Source of the DNA: Prochlorococcus sp. AG-347-K16
Lineage (GTDB): Bacteria > Cyanobacteriota > Cyanobacteriia > PCC-6307 > Cyanobiaceae
Length of the DNA stretch: 64,000 bases
Direction: 5' to 3'
Assembly (NCBI GenBank): GCA_003281405.1
Contig: QCCD01000007.1
Location: 1 to 64,000, forward strand
Part shown: piece after piece, positions 26,288 through 35,404 of the stretch
Position numbering within the stretch: position 1 is the stretch's first letter
Layout of the letters: every line of letters begins with the position of its first letter
The notes under the pieces: model-generated
The model's input: the letters and a program-made list of their open reading frames with translations, nothing else
Told to the model about the DNA's origin: nothing
The model's database searches: none
Translations under genes and position numbers: made by a program

Positions 26288-27586
26288 CTTTTTTATCGCA
26301 TTGAAAGATTCGTCAAAAGCCTCGATAGTTTTATCAATTTCTTCTTCGCTGTGAGCTAGTGATGTGAAACCGGCTTCGAAAGGACTTGGAGCTAAGTAAA
26401 TTCCTCTTCGGAGCATTTCTCCATGCAATTTACCAAAAAGTTCCGCATCATTTCTTTTGGCTTCATTAAAGTTTCTGACTGGCCCATCACATAAGAAAAA
26501 ACCAAACATAGCACTTACACTTCCACCATTAATAGCTATACCATTATTTTCTGCTGATTGAATTATTCCTTCAATTAATCTAGAAGTTATTGAATCAAGT
26601 TTTTCGTATGTACCATCTTGTTTGAGTAATTCAAGAGTTTTTATTCCAGCAGTCATTGCGAGTGGATTACCGCTCAAGGTTCCTGCTTGGTAAACCGGTC
26701 CTGCAGGAGCTACCATTGACATTATTTCTTTCTTCCCTCCATATGCTCCAACAGGTAGGCCTCCACCAATAACTTTTCCCAGAGTGGTTAAATCAGGAGT
26801 TACACCAAACTTTTCTTGTGCGCCTCCATAACTTATTCTGAATCCAGTCATTACTTCGTCAAAAACTAATAAGGATCCATTCTCAGTTGTTAATTCTCTT
26901 AATCCTTCCAAGAATCCAGGTTCCGGAGTAATAAATCCAGCATTACCAACGATAGGCTCAAGGATAACCCCCGAAATGGCATCAGGATTTTCAGAAAATA
27001 ATTTTTTTACTGCTTCAAGGTCATTGTAGGGAGCAGTAAGTGTGTTGGCAGTCGTCGTCCGTGGAACACCTGGAGAATCTGGTAAACCTAGAGTGGCTAC
27101 ACCTGATCCTGCCTTCACTAAAAACATATCTGCATGACCGTGATAGCAACCGTCAAATTTAATAACTTTATCTCTTCCAGTAAATGCTCGCATAAGTCTC
27201 AAAACTGCCATACATGCTTCAGTTCCACTGTTAACAAATCTAACCATTTCTACGGAAGGTACTGCATCTATGACCATTTCAGCAAGTTTGTTCTCTAGAA
27301 CGCATGGAGCGCCAAAGCTCGTGCCTTTCTCAATAGCTTCCTGTAATGCTGTTATAACTTCAGGGTGGGCATGTCCACATATAGCAGGCCCCCAACTGCC
27401 TATATAGTCAATATATCTATTACCATCAATATCCCAAGCGAAGGGACCTTTGACTCTATCAAAAACAATTGGCTTGCCTCCTACAGACTTAAAGGCTCTT
27501 ACTGGAGAGCTTACCCCTCCAGGCATTATTTGTTGGGCAGCAGAGAAAATTTCTTCTGATTTTGTGTAATTTAATATGTCAGTCAC
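26285..27586 (-). CDS. hemL: Glutamate-1-semialdehyde 2,1-aminomutase
   Basis: PLP enzyme converting glutamate-1-semialdehyde to 5-aminolevulinate, the committed tetrapyrrole precursor for chlorophyll and corrinoids. The 433 residues are standard. N-terminal [18 protein letters not shown], the [25 protein letters not shown] segment, and the PLP lysine in [18 protein letters not shown] are all present. Other pathway members in the window are gltX upstream and hemC at 37.6 kb. The 230-base region after its start holds no gene that I can support. Confidence 0.98.
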   Translation of the reverse strand: MTDILNYTKSEEIFSAAQQIMPGGVSSPVRAFKSVGGKPIVFDRVKGPFAWDIDGNRYIDYIGSWGPAICGHAHPEVITALQEAIEKGTSFGAPCVLENKLAEMVIDAVPSVEMVRFVNSGTEACMAVLRLMRAFTGRDKVIKFDGCYHGHADMFLVKAGSGVATLGLPDSPGVPRTTTANTLTAPYNDLEAVKKLFSENPDAISGVILEPIVGNAGFITPEPGFLEGLRELTTENGSLLVFDEVMTGFRISYGGAQEKFGVTPDLTTLGKVIGGGLPVGAYGGKKEIMSMVAPAGPVYQAGTLSGNPLAMTAGIKTLELLKQDGTYEKLDSITSRLIEGIIQSAENNGIAINGGSVSAMFGFFLCDGPVRNFNEAKRNDAELFGKLHGEMLRRGIYLAPSPFEAGFTSLAHSEEEIDKTIEAFDESFNAIKK

Positions 27587-27816
27587 GATTTAGCTAAATA
27601 ATGTTTTAAGAAAAATCTTTTCATGTTCTAAATTAGAAATAAGTAAAAATTTTGTCAATCAGATTGAAATTCTACATTATGATATTTTTATTGCGATAGT
27701 TTGGATTGTAAATTATTAATTTTAAAGAAATCATTATAAAAATACAAACTCATTTTAGATAACTCTTTATTAATAAGCGTTTCCATGGATTCAAGAGAAA
27801 ATTCAATTTATTTTTT

Positions 27817-28662
27817 TTATATTTCGAAAAAATTATCCTCATCCTCAAAAAAATCTTCATGTATATCGTTTAAGTTAAGTTCAATCATTACTGGGGCATG
27901 ATCGCTTGGACGTACATCACCTCTTGGTGAGCAGTCTATGACACAACTTTTAAGTTTTGATGTCAGTTCTTTACTGATATATATATGGTCTATTCTCCAA
28001 CCTTTATTTAATGCAAATGCGTTATTACGGTAATCCCACCAACTCCAATGGCCTGTATTTTGTTCAAAAATCCTGAAAGAATCTATTAATCTTTTTTTCA
28101 AAACATTATTTAGTGCATTTCTCTCTATCTCAGATGCCATTATTCCTCCTTCATATTTCTTTGGATCATGAATATCCAAATTAGATGGAGCGACATTAAA
28201 ATCACCCATTAGACAAATTAATTCTCCTTTTTTTTCTTGCTCATCCAAAAATGAAGATAAACAATTTAACCAATTAATCTTGTAATTGAACTTACTAGAT
28301 TCTAGAGAAGATCCGTTTGGCACATAGACATTTATGATTTTTATACCATTAATATCAGCAGAAATTAATCTTTTTTGATCTAGGAAAATTTCGGAATTTT
28401 GATCAGAGTCTGTACAACCGTTGAATCCTTTTTTGACATTTTCTGGCTTTATTTTTGAAATAATAGCCACACCATTGTAAGATTTTTGTCCGTAGACCTC
28501 TAATGAATACCCTAATTTTTCAAAAGGTTCAATCGGGAATTTATCATCTATCACTTTTGTTTCTTGCAAACATAGAACATCTGGATTTACTTGATTAATC
28601 CAATCTATTATTTGTGAAAGTCTAGTTCTTATTGAGTTAACATTCCAAGTTGCTATTAACAA
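27817..28662 (-). CDS. xthA: Exodeoxyribonuclease III
   Basis: AP endonuclease and 3'-5' exonuclease of base excision repair, Mg-dependent. The 281 residues carry the EEP-fold motifs: ATWNVNSIRTRL at the start, LCLQETKV, NVYVPNGSS, MGDFNVAPSNLDIHD, WRIDHIYIS and the C-terminal SDHAPVMIELNL. A short acidic tail (DEDNFFEI) follows. It is divergent from the small secreted protein gene at 28.7 kb. Confidence 0.96.
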   Translation of the reverse strand: MLIATWNVNSIRTRLSQIIDWINQVNPDVLCLQETKVIDDKFPIEPFEKLGYSLEVYGQKSYNGVAIISKIKPENVKKGFNGCTDSDQNSEIFLDQKRLISADINGIKIINVYVPNGSSLESSKFNYKINWLNCLSSFLDEQEKKGELICLMGDFNVAPSNLDIHDPKKYEGGIMASEIERNALNNVLKKRLIDSFRIFEQNTGHWSWWDYRNNAFALNKGWRIDHIYISKELTSKLKSCVIDCSPRGDVRPSDHAPVMIELNLNDIHEDFFEDEDNFFEI

Positions 28663-28733
28663 ATTCCTACCAAATTATGTAAGATTAAATTAGCAGAAAA
28701 TTTTGGCATTAAAGAATTTTGAAATTAAATAAA

Positions 28734-29018
28734 ATGAAAAATAATTTTTGCAAAAGCCTGCAAATACAAGTAATCTTTGTAATTTCTTTTATTTCGTTAA
28801 CCTCCTTAAAAGGTGATTACCTTAACGCACAGGATTTATTTGGAAAATTAGAAATTGATAATTCAACTAAAACAGATGAGGATAGTTCAGTTCTTCCAAC
28901 CAATCCTTTTGAAATTGTAGAAATGATTCGAAGACACAATAGTATGAATGATGCGACTAATCCCTCTGATGCAATTGACGATGCGTTAAAGTCTTTTAAT
29001 AATTTGGAGGAAGAATAA
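28734..29018 (+). CDS. Small exported hypothetical protein
   Basis: A protein of 94 residues from ATG at 28734; an in-frame TTG at 28719 would add five. Residues about 1-31 form a signal peptide (FCKSLQIQVIFVISFISLTS, cleavage near LNAQ). The mature part of about 60 residues is acidic, with a conserved-looking NPFEIVEMIRRHNSMNDATN core. No family is recognised. It probably acts in the periplasm or lumen and lies upstream of another hypothetical gene on the same strand. Confidence 0.68.
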   Translation: MKNNFCKSLQIQVIFVISFISLTSLKGDYLNAQDLFGKLEIDNSTKTDEDSSVLPTNPFEIVEMIRRHNSMNDATNPSDAIDDALKSFNNLEEE

Positions 29019-29059
29019 AAATTTTCATACGATAAATTTTTTATTTTCAAAACTTTAAT

Positions 29060-29659
29060 ATGTTAAAAAACCCTATTCCAAAAGTTACTAACCAATTACA
29101 GAACAGAGCAATCGGTATCATTAATGGTAAATTTACACCTCATGGTAGTGAGCAACTTAATAGAGGCTTATTAATTGACAATAAAGGCGAAAAAATTGAA
29201 ACAGTAGTACTAGGTAAAGCATTATCACTTTTAAAAAAGCATATTGACTTAAAGAAAAGCTATTATTGGATTGTCTATCCAAAGAATAAAAATACTCAAA
29301 ACTTACATTTACAGGTTGCAGGCATCTGGGATCCCTACCAACTGAATGATTTCTCAAATGATTCTTCAAAAACTAACTTTTCTAAATTACTAGAAGAATT
29401 TGATCTAAAAGATAATTATTTTTCTGTTCGAGGAGAATTAGTTTTTGTCAACACTAAAAAGAAAGAAATTGTTATTAAAATTTGCTCTGATGTAAAATCA
29501 AAAAAATTAAAAAACAAAAATTTTAAATTAGTCATAAAAGGAGAACTTTCTATTGAACTTCTTCATAGCTTTGTAAGTTTAGATATCAACAGAGATGGAA
29601 ATTCTTTGAAATTAATAAATTACGAAGTGATTGAAAAAAGTCTTTCTGAAAAAAACTAG
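29060..29659 (+). CDS. Conserved-looking hypothetical protein, soluble
   Basis: A 199-residue basic, soluble protein. The N-terminal half has RAIGIINGKFTPHG and YYWIVYPKNKNTQNLHLQVAG; the C-terminal half has YFSVRGELVFVNTKKKEIVIKI and ends in a beta-rich stretch. The pattern suggests two small beta domains, perhaps OB-like, which would fit RNA or protein binding, but I recognise no named family. It lies 41 bases after the exported hypothetical gene and 52 before larC, on the same strand. Confidence 0.7.
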   Translation: MLKNPIPKVTNQLQNRAIGIINGKFTPHGSEQLNRGLLIDNKGEKIETVVLGKALSLLKKHIDLKKSYYWIVYPKNKNTQNLHLQVAGIWDPYQLNDFSNDSSKTNFSKLLEEFDLKDNYFSVRGELVFVNTKKKEIVIKICSDVKSKKLKNKNFKLVIKGELSIELLHSFVSLDINRDGNSLKLINYEVIEKSLSEKN

Positions 29660-29711
29660 AATGAAAGCTTGATATTCAACGCAGTTTTACTAGTCAAGAA
29701 ATCTTTGATCT

Positions 29712-30944
29712 ATGGAAGATGTTTTTATTGAATGCTCTCCAGGTATCTCTGGAGATATGTTGTTAGGAGCTTTTTATGATTTAGGGGTGCCTAAAAAAGT
29801 CATTGAACAACCACTTATTGATCTTGGATTAAAGGACTTATATCAAATAGACTTTAAGGAATCAAAAAGTTGTTCAATCCGAGGAATAAAGACAAAGGTT
29901 GTGAATATTGATTGTAGTCCTATCAAAAGAACTTGGAAGAGTATTAAAGAACTAATTTTAAATGGCCACTTAGAAGATAAATTAAAAAAAATAATTTATG
30001 GAGTATTTGAATCTTTAGCAATTGCCGAAGGAAAAGTTCATGGTATTAAATCTGATGATGTTCATTTTCATGAAATTGGAGCTATAGATTCATTGGTGGA
30101 TATCATTGGAGTATGTGCGGCATTAAATTACATAAATCCCAAGAGGGTTTATTGTAATGAACCAACTTTGGGAAAAGGTTTTGTTCAAACTGAACATGGA
30201 AAATTATCTGTACCACCTCCTGCTGTAATAGAGCTAATAAGACAAAAAAATATTAAGGCTTTATCAACTCGTGACTCAATAGAGGGTGAACTCTCAACAC
30301 CAACAGGCATTGCTTTACTTGCTAATTTAGTCGACTATCAAGAACCTCCTTTAAAATTTTCTATTAACACTTATGGAGTAGGCATTGGAAATCTAAAATT
30401 TCCATTCCCTAATTTGGTAAGAGTTTATAAAATTACTTCATTTGAAGATTCTTCTATTAACGATAATGAACAAATTAGTCCAAAGTGTGAAGAGATATCT
30501 ATTCAAGAGGCATGGATTGATGATCAAACACCCGAAGATATATCTAATTTCGTGGAGAAACTGAGAATCGAGGGAGCTTATGACGTTTCTTATCAAGCTA
30601 TCAATATGAAAAAAAATAGAATTGGATTTTCTATTCAAGCAATCTTGCCCATAGAGAAAAAAGAATTTTTTAGGCGATTATGGTTTGATTATTCCAATAC
30701 TATTGGAGTTCGTGAGAGGACTCAGTCAAGGTGGATATTACTTAGACGCAGAGGAGAATGTTCAACGAGTTTTGGAAACATAAAAGTTAAACAAACTTTG
30801 AAACCAGACGGGTCAATAATTATGAAACCAGAAAATGATGAGGTTTTAAGATTAAATTTAGAGCATAAAATATCAACTTACGAAATAAGAAAAATAATAA
30901 AAGAATCAAGTAAAAAATTTAAAGCATTTGAAAACTGGAAATGA
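29712..30944 (+). CDS. larC: Nickel pincer nucleotide synthesis protein LarC-like
   Basis: LarC (DUF111) inserts nickel into the pyridinium dithio-thiocarboxylate nucleotide to make the nickel pincer cofactor, known from lactate racemase. The 410 residues match the family: ECSPGISGDMLLGAFYDLGV at the start, DVHFHEIGAIDSLVDIIG near 115-132, and LSVPPPAVIEL then ELSTPTGIALLANLV in the middle. No larA, larB or larE is in the window, so its client enzyme is unknown. It overlaps the next gene by 4 bases (ATGA), implying translational coupling. Confidence 0.88.
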   Translation: MEDVFIECSPGISGDMLLGAFYDLGVPKKVIEQPLIDLGLKDLYQIDFKESKSCSIRGIKTKVVNIDCSPIKRTWKSIKELILNGHLEDKLKKIIYGVFESLAIAEGKVHGIKSDDVHFHEIGAIDSLVDIIGVCAALNYINPKRVYCNEPTLGKGFVQTEHGKLSVPPPAVIELIRQKNIKALSTRDSIEGELSTPTGIALLANLVDYQEPPLKFSINTYGVGIGNLKFPFPNLVRVYKITSFEDSSINDNEQISPKCEEISIQEAWIDDQTPEDISNFVEKLRIEGAYDVSYQAINMKKNRIGFSIQAILPIEKKEFFRRLWFDYSNTIGVRERTQSRWILLRRRGECSTSFGNIKVKQTLKPDGSIIMKPENDEVLRLNLEHKISTYEIRKIIKESSKKFKAFENWK

Positions 30945-31897
30945 GATTTAGTATAAATAATCAACCACATTCGAAATTCATTAAAAAAATTAATTTTGGA
31001 AATTTAAAGAGTATTTTCTTTATTTCAAGCTTGTTCTATTTTTGCATCTATTTTTTTGATAATATTGATCAAATTTCTTTTGATATCAATTTAGAAAGTA
31101 ATGGAATTAATCTATTATTATCATTTTTATTTTGTGTTTTAAGTATTTACTTGAACGCTTATGCATGGAAATATATTGTTAAATGGTTCGGGAAAGAATT
31201 TAAAATTAATAATTTAGTTTCCTTCTATGTTTTAACCAATATTCTTAAATATGTTCCGGGAGGGGTTTGGCATTTTGTTGAAAGATTTAATTATATAAAA
31301 AAAATAAGTAATCCACAGATTGCTTTATATTCGACGCTTATAGAACCTTATTTTATGTTGAGTGGATCTTTTCTCTTGGCATCAATGGGATTAATTTTTT
31401 CACCACTTTATTTTTTTTTAATTTTTCCAATATTATTCTTAAATAGAAAATTTATTTTTTTGATATTAAAAATATTAGGGTCTCTTAAGGGGAAAGTATT
31501 TGAGGTTTTGAGACTTCCAAATTCAAAGGGCCAATTTGAAGAGAGAATAAACATAGTTTCTTTTTTCCCTTCTAGAGCTTTTTTTCTTGAAATTGGTTTT
31601 GTTTTATCAAAATTTATGGGGTTTTATATTTGCTTAAATACTTTTTATACAAGTAATAACCTGAACATCATATTTTTATTAGTGATTTTTTCTTTGTCAT
31701 GGTCCATAGGCTTGGTAGTCCCAGCAGCTCCAGGAGGAGTTGGCGTTTTTGAGGCTTGCCTCCTTTTATTTGTTGGCAAAAGTATTCCAGAAAATATAAT
31801 TCTTATAAGTTTAGTCTATTTTAGGGTTATATCTACATCGGCAGATTTGTTTTTAAGCTTACCTTTCTTAATAAGAAAAGTGTCTAAAAGAATTTAG
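30941..31897 (+). CDS. UPF0104 / lysylphosphatidylglycerol synthase-type membrane protein
   Basis: A 318-residue integral membrane protein of the LPG_synthase_TM family, with about eight hydrophobic segments and the hallmark YVPGGVWHFVERFNY region near residues 104-118 and the VVPAAPGGVGVFEACLLLF motif near 255-275. Relatives flip or synthesise lipids, but without the aminoacyl-transfer domain the role here is open. It is coupled to larC by a 4-base overlap, and its end overlaps the convergent futB-like gene by 4 bases. Confidence 0.82.
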   Translation: MRFSINNQPHSKFIKKINFGNLKSIFFISSLFYFCIYFFDNIDQISFDINLESNGINLLLSFLFCVLSIYLNAYAWKYIVKWFGKEFKINNLVSFYVLTNILKYVPGGVWHFVERFNYIKKISNPQIALYSTLIEPYFMLSGSFLLASMGLIFSPLYFFLIFPILFLNRKFIFLILKILGSLKGKVFEVLRLPNSKGQFEERINIVSFFPSRAFFLEIGFVLSKFMGFYICLNTFYTSNNLNIIFLLVIFSLSWSIGLVVPAAPGGVGVFEACLLLFVGKSIPENIILISLVYFRVISTSADLFLSLPFLIRKVSKRI

Positions 31898-33432
31898 TGT
31901 TTTTTCTCTAAACTTGGTATCAATGTCATTGATGCAATGAGGCCTAAAGTCATGATAAGAATGGCCGGTAATATTGCCTCTACCATTCTTTCATCTCCAG
32001 CATATTGATATATTCTCACAGATAATGTATCGAAATCGAATGGTCTTAAAATAAAGGTAATGGGTAATTCTTTTATAGTGTCAACAAAAACTAAAAGTGA
32101 TCCTACGAATATTGGTCCCTGGAGAAGAGGTAGATGAATTCTTTTGATGATCCCCATCCAATTCTCTCCTAGTCCAAGTGCTGCTTCATCAAGACTTGGA
32201 GAAATTCTCTCAAGACTTGAATCAATAGAACCCTTAGAGATAGTGAGAAATCTGACAAGATAACCCCAAATTAGTAAGCAAATAGCAATAAAATTAAATT
32301 TTGAAGAAGAAATGCTTATTAAAGATAAAGCTAATACAGTACCCGGGATTGCGTAACCTATCCCCGCAAGATTTGTTATTAGTTCTAGTAAAAAGCTTTT
32401 ATTTGCGCGTCTGACTAAAGAAATTATTAAGGAGAATAGCATCGCTATTAATGCAGTTAAAAGTCCTAGACTTATGGTCCTTAATGATAGGCTAAGTAAC
32501 TCTATAGATAACCCTTTTTGAATTAGATCTATATTGAGGAGAACCCAAAAACACGGAATCCCAAAAGAGAAAATTGGAGGAAATAAAGATATGATTATTG
32601 CTAAAAAAGCTCTAGTTTTGTTTAATTCCCATCCTTGAGAATCTTTTGATGCAGGATTTTCACTCCACCTCTTTGATTTTTTTCTTGATAACTTTTCGAA
32701 AATAATTAAAGCGAAAATCATTAATAAGGCTACCAAAGATAATCCAATAGCACTTTTTGGATTGCCCTCAATTATCCAATTTTCAGCTATACCAGTAGAA
32801 ATACTTGGTATGTTTAATAATGCAAATGTACCTAACTCATTCATTACTTCCATACACATTAAACTTATTCCTGTTATTAGTGCTGGTAAAGCCATTGGGA
32901 AAGCGATTTTAAAGAAGCTGCTCCAAGGCCCTACTCCTAATCCTCTACTAGCATTGATTTGATTAACTCCAAATTTATTAAAACTTTCGTTAGCAAGAAT
33001 GAATACATATGGATAAGTAGAAATTGAAAGTATTAATACCCCCCACCATAAACCAGTTACTTGATACCCAAAAATACTTCCTAAATCCTGCAAAATAGCT
33101 GTTATTAGATATGCTGGGGCAGCTAGTGGAACTAGCTGACAAATACGAAGAACTTTTCTAAACTTAAAATCACAATTTGAAAGTAACCATCCATTCAAAG
33201 TTCCTAACCCGCCGCCAAAAAAACTTGTCAATATTAGAACTTTTAAAGTGCCTAATACCTCTTCTCCTCCAGCAATACCTAATGAAAAATTTCCACTAAT
33301 AATGTAACCAATTCCCTCTAGAAGAAAATTGGTAATTGGAATGATTACTAAGAGTGAAACAAAAAACGAAGTGAAATAAAGAAAATTTAATTCTGTTAAT
33401 GTTTTTTTAAACCCTTTAATACGTATTTTCAA
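31894..33432 (-). CDS. futB: Ferric iron ABC transporter permease (FutB/FbpB-like), fused two-domain
   Basis: Inner membrane permease of an Fe(III) ABC importer. The 512 residues hold two fused permease halves with about 12 hydrophobic segments. Each half keeps an EAA-type loop for the ATPase: INASRGLGVGPWSSFFKIAFP in the first and DEAALGLGENWMGIIKRIHLP in the second. The binding protein (FutA) and ATPase (FutC) genes are not in the window, so the transporter is dispersed. It follows the G3E GTPase gene by 26 bases in the same direction. Confidence 0.92.
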   Translation of the reverse strand: MKIRIKGFKKTLTELNFLYFTSFFVSLLVIIPITNFLLEGIGYIISGNFSLGIAGGEEVLGTLKVLILTSFFGGGLGTLNGWLLSNCDFKFRKVLRICQLVPLAAPAYLITAILQDLGSIFGYQVTGLWWGVLILSISTYPYVFILANESFNKFGVNQINASRGLGVGPWSSFFKIAFPMALPALITGISLMCMEVMNELGTFALLNIPSISTGIAENWIIEGNPKSAIGLSLVALLMIFALIIFEKLSRKKSKRWSENPASKDSQGWELNKTRAFLAIIISLFPPIFSFGIPCFWVLLNIDLIQKGLSIELLSLSLRTISLGLLTALIAMLFSLIISLVRRANKSFLLELITNLAGIGYAIPGTVLALSLISISSSKFNFIAICLLIWGYLVRFLTISKGSIDSSLERISPSLDEAALGLGENWMGIIKRIHLPLLQGPIFVGSLLVFVDTIKELPITFILRPFDFDTLSVRIYQYAGDERMVEAILPAILIMTLGLIASMTLIPSLEKKH

Positions 33433-33458
33433 AAATTAATTAAATCCTAATATGAACT

Positions 33459-34484
33459 CTAATCTGAATTAAATCTACATGATGAAAGTTGATTTTTAAT
33501 AGTTTGGTGATCTAAGTTTTTCCCAATTAATACTATCTTGTTAGATTTTTCTTTTGTCCATTCCTCATCATCTAGAGAAAACCGCTTTCCAGATAGGTGA
33601 AAAATGTGTTTTCTTTCACTTTCCATAAACCATAATATTCCTTTTGCTCTAAATACATTTTGTGAGATTTGATTATCTAAGAAATATTGAAACTTCCTTA
33701 AAGAAAATGGTTCAAATGTCTCATATGAAACTGAGGTAAAACCATCGATATTATTGATCAAATCGTGGGAATGAGAAGAGTGATCGTGGGAATGAGAAGA
33801 GTGATCGTGGGAATGAGAAGAGTGATCGTTTGAATTTTGTTCTATATTTTTTTTATTTTCCTCGAATTCAAAAGTATCCGTCTCAAATAGACCCACGCTC
33901 ATTATTGTATGTAATGCAACTTCACTATTAGTTGATCTCAAAATCCTTGGTTCTTTTTTTATTTTTTTTATAAACTCCTCTATTTTCTTTAATTGTTTTT
34001 CATTTGCTAAATCAGATTTATTAAGAAGAAGGATATCTCCGTATAAAATTTGAGAATAGGCGACACTTGTATTATTAATTTCAAAATCAAAATTTTCTCC
34101 ATCAATGACAGTGATTATCGAATCTAATCTTACTTTTTCTCTAAGATCACCAGCCGCAAAAGTCATGGCTACTGGTAATGGATCTGCTAATCCAGTTGTT
34201 TCAACAATCAAATAGTCTAATTTTTCAGCTCTTTCTAAAACTTTGGATACGGTATTTAATAATTCCCCATTGATAGAGCAACATATACATCCATTATTTA
34301 ATTCGATCATATCTTCTGAGCCTTCTATTATTAAGTCATTATCTATTCCGATTTCTCCAAATTCGTTGACTAAAACAGCTGTTTTAATACCAACTTGATT
34401 TTTTAAAATATGATTTAGAAGTGTAGTTTTGCCAGAACCTAAAAATCCACTAATAATAGTAACTGGCAATAAATTTTTAGACAT
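33459..34484 (-). CDS. G3E family GTPase (CobW/ZNG1-like metal chaperone)
   Basis: COG0523 GTPase, a family that delivers metal, mostly zinc, to client proteins. The 341 residues have the P-loop GFLGSGKTTLLNH at about 12-24, the metal site NGCICCSI, the guanine motif LLNKSDLA, and a C-terminal CobW_C domain. Between them lies a His/Ser/Asp-rich linker made of three perfect heptapeptide copies (HDHSSHS), probably a metal buffer. It is third in the run yjbQ-phhB-GTPase-futB. Cobalt loading for corrinoids is the older annotation; zinc is more likely from family knowledge. Confidence 0.9.
   Translation of the reverse strand: MSKNLLPVTIISGFLGSGKTTLLNHILKNQVGIKTAVLVNEFGEIGIDNDLIIEGSEDMIELNNGCICCSINGELLNTVSKVLERAEKLDYLIVETTGLADPLPVAMTFAAGDLREKVRLDSIITVIDGENFDFEINNTSVAYSQILYGDILLLNKSDLANEKQLKKIEEFIKKIKKEPRILRSTNSEVALHTIMSVGLFETDTFEFEENKKNIEQNSNDHSSHSHDHSSHSHDHSSHSHDLINNIDGFTSVSYETFEPFSLRKFQYFLDNQISQNVFRAKGILWFMESERKHIFHLSGKRFSLDDEEWTKEKSNKIVLIGKNLDHQTIKNQLSSCRFNSD
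33762..33824. repeat. Three perfect 21-bp tandem repeats encoding the His-rich linker
   Basis: Exact copies at 33762-33782, 33783-33803 and 33804-33824, with a partial fourth of five bases after. On the minus strand they encode repeated Ser-His-Asp-His residues. Identity at all positions points to recent expansion by slippage. Confidence 0.95.
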
Positions 34485-34513
34485 TTTGAATAGTTGAAAA
34501 CAAGTTTATATTT

Positions 34514-34804
34514 TTATTGATCGAAAATTTTGTTGATTTCCGAAGCTAATGTTTGATCCAAATTCGTAATACCTCCTAGATCATGTGTATTTAATTTAAT
34601 TATTACTTTTGCATAAATATTCTCCCAGTTAGGATGATGATTATATTTTTCACAGATTAAAGCAACCTTAGTCATAAAAGCAAAGGCTTCAATAAAATTA
34701 GCGAAGTTAAATTCTCTTTGGATTTGTTTAGATTGAATTTCCCAGCCAGGTATTTTGACAACTAATTCATTCAATTCTTCATCTTGCAAAATGTAGGGTT
34801 CCAT
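34514..34804 (-). CDS. phhB: Pterin-4a-carbinolamine dehydratase
   Basis: Small enzyme dehydrating 4a-hydroxytetrahydropterins. The 96 residues carry the full signature: EKYNHHPNW at 52-60 with catalytic His56 and His57, and LNTHDLGGIT at 71-80 with Asp75. Related folds serve as Rubisco assembly factors in carboxysome loci, but this copy keeps the catalytic set and is far from any carboxysome gene here. No aromatic amino acid hydroxylase is visible nearby, so its pterin substrate source is unclear. It sits directly upstream of a G3E GTPase, a pairing noted for metal-related genes. Confidence 0.92.
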   Translation of the reverse strand: MEPYILQDEELNELVVKIPGWEIQSKQIQREFNFANFIEAFAFMTKVALICEKYNHHPNWENIYAKVIIKLNTHDLGGITNLDQTLASEINKIFDQ

Positions 34805-34840
34805 TAAATAAAAAATCTGACTTATTACATTATAAATATT

Positions 34841-35296
34841 TTACTTTTTCTCACCAATTATATGTACATTAATGATTCTTTCCTTTTGATCAAATCGATG
34901 TTCCCATAAATAAACTGCTTGCCATGTGCCAAGCATAATTTTCCCGTCTTGAAAACTCAAAGATAAACAAGTGTTTGTTAGAGATGTTTTAATATGTGCT
35001 GGCATATCGTCAGCCCCTTCTTGATAATGTTTATAGGATATTTCTTCTCTATTTTTTGATAAGGTTAAGTAGGAATCATAGGGAACTATCGATTGCATAT
35101 ACTTTTTTAGGTCCATCAGTACATTTGGATCTGCGTTCTCATTAATAGTTAAACTGCAACTTGTATGAAGTGAAGTTAAATTTAAAATTCCGGAATGAAA
35201 ATTATTTTTATCAACACATAAATTTAAATCATATGTGATATCAATAAAACCCTCGCCATGGGTTATGAATTTTAATTTTGAAAATATTTGTTCCAT
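34841..35296 (-). CDS. YjbQ/UPF0047 family protein
   Basis: A 151-residue protein of the UPF0047 family. The motifs LHTSCSLTINENADPNV (residues about 43-59) and MLGTWQAVYLWEHRF near the end, with conserved His, Asp and Glu, are diagnostic. Some members show weak thiamine phosphate synthase activity, but the physiological role is not established. It leads the run yjbQ-phhB-GTPase-futB and is divergent from the M32 carboxypeptidase gene. Confidence 0.9.
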   Translation of the reverse strand: MEQIFSKLKFITHGEGFIDITYDLNLCVDKNNFHSGILNLTSLHTSCSLTINENADPNVLMDLKKYMQSIVPYDSYLTLSKNREEISYKHYQEGADDMPAHIKTSLTNTCLSLSFQDGKIMLGTWQAVYLWEHRFDQKERIINVHIIGEKK

Positions 35297-35404
35297 ATAA
35301 GTTAAAACTTAATTAATAAATATCCTATTATGGATAAAAATGCATGTTTTACTGCAGACATTAAAATTTTTATCTTAAGATAGATTTAATTTCCATTAGA
35401 ATCT

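Noticed and set aside
27587-27816. 230-base gap between hemL and xthA
   Set aside because: One open stretch lacks any ATG, GTG or TTG start, and I see no clear hairpin or RNA signal. Nothing supportable.
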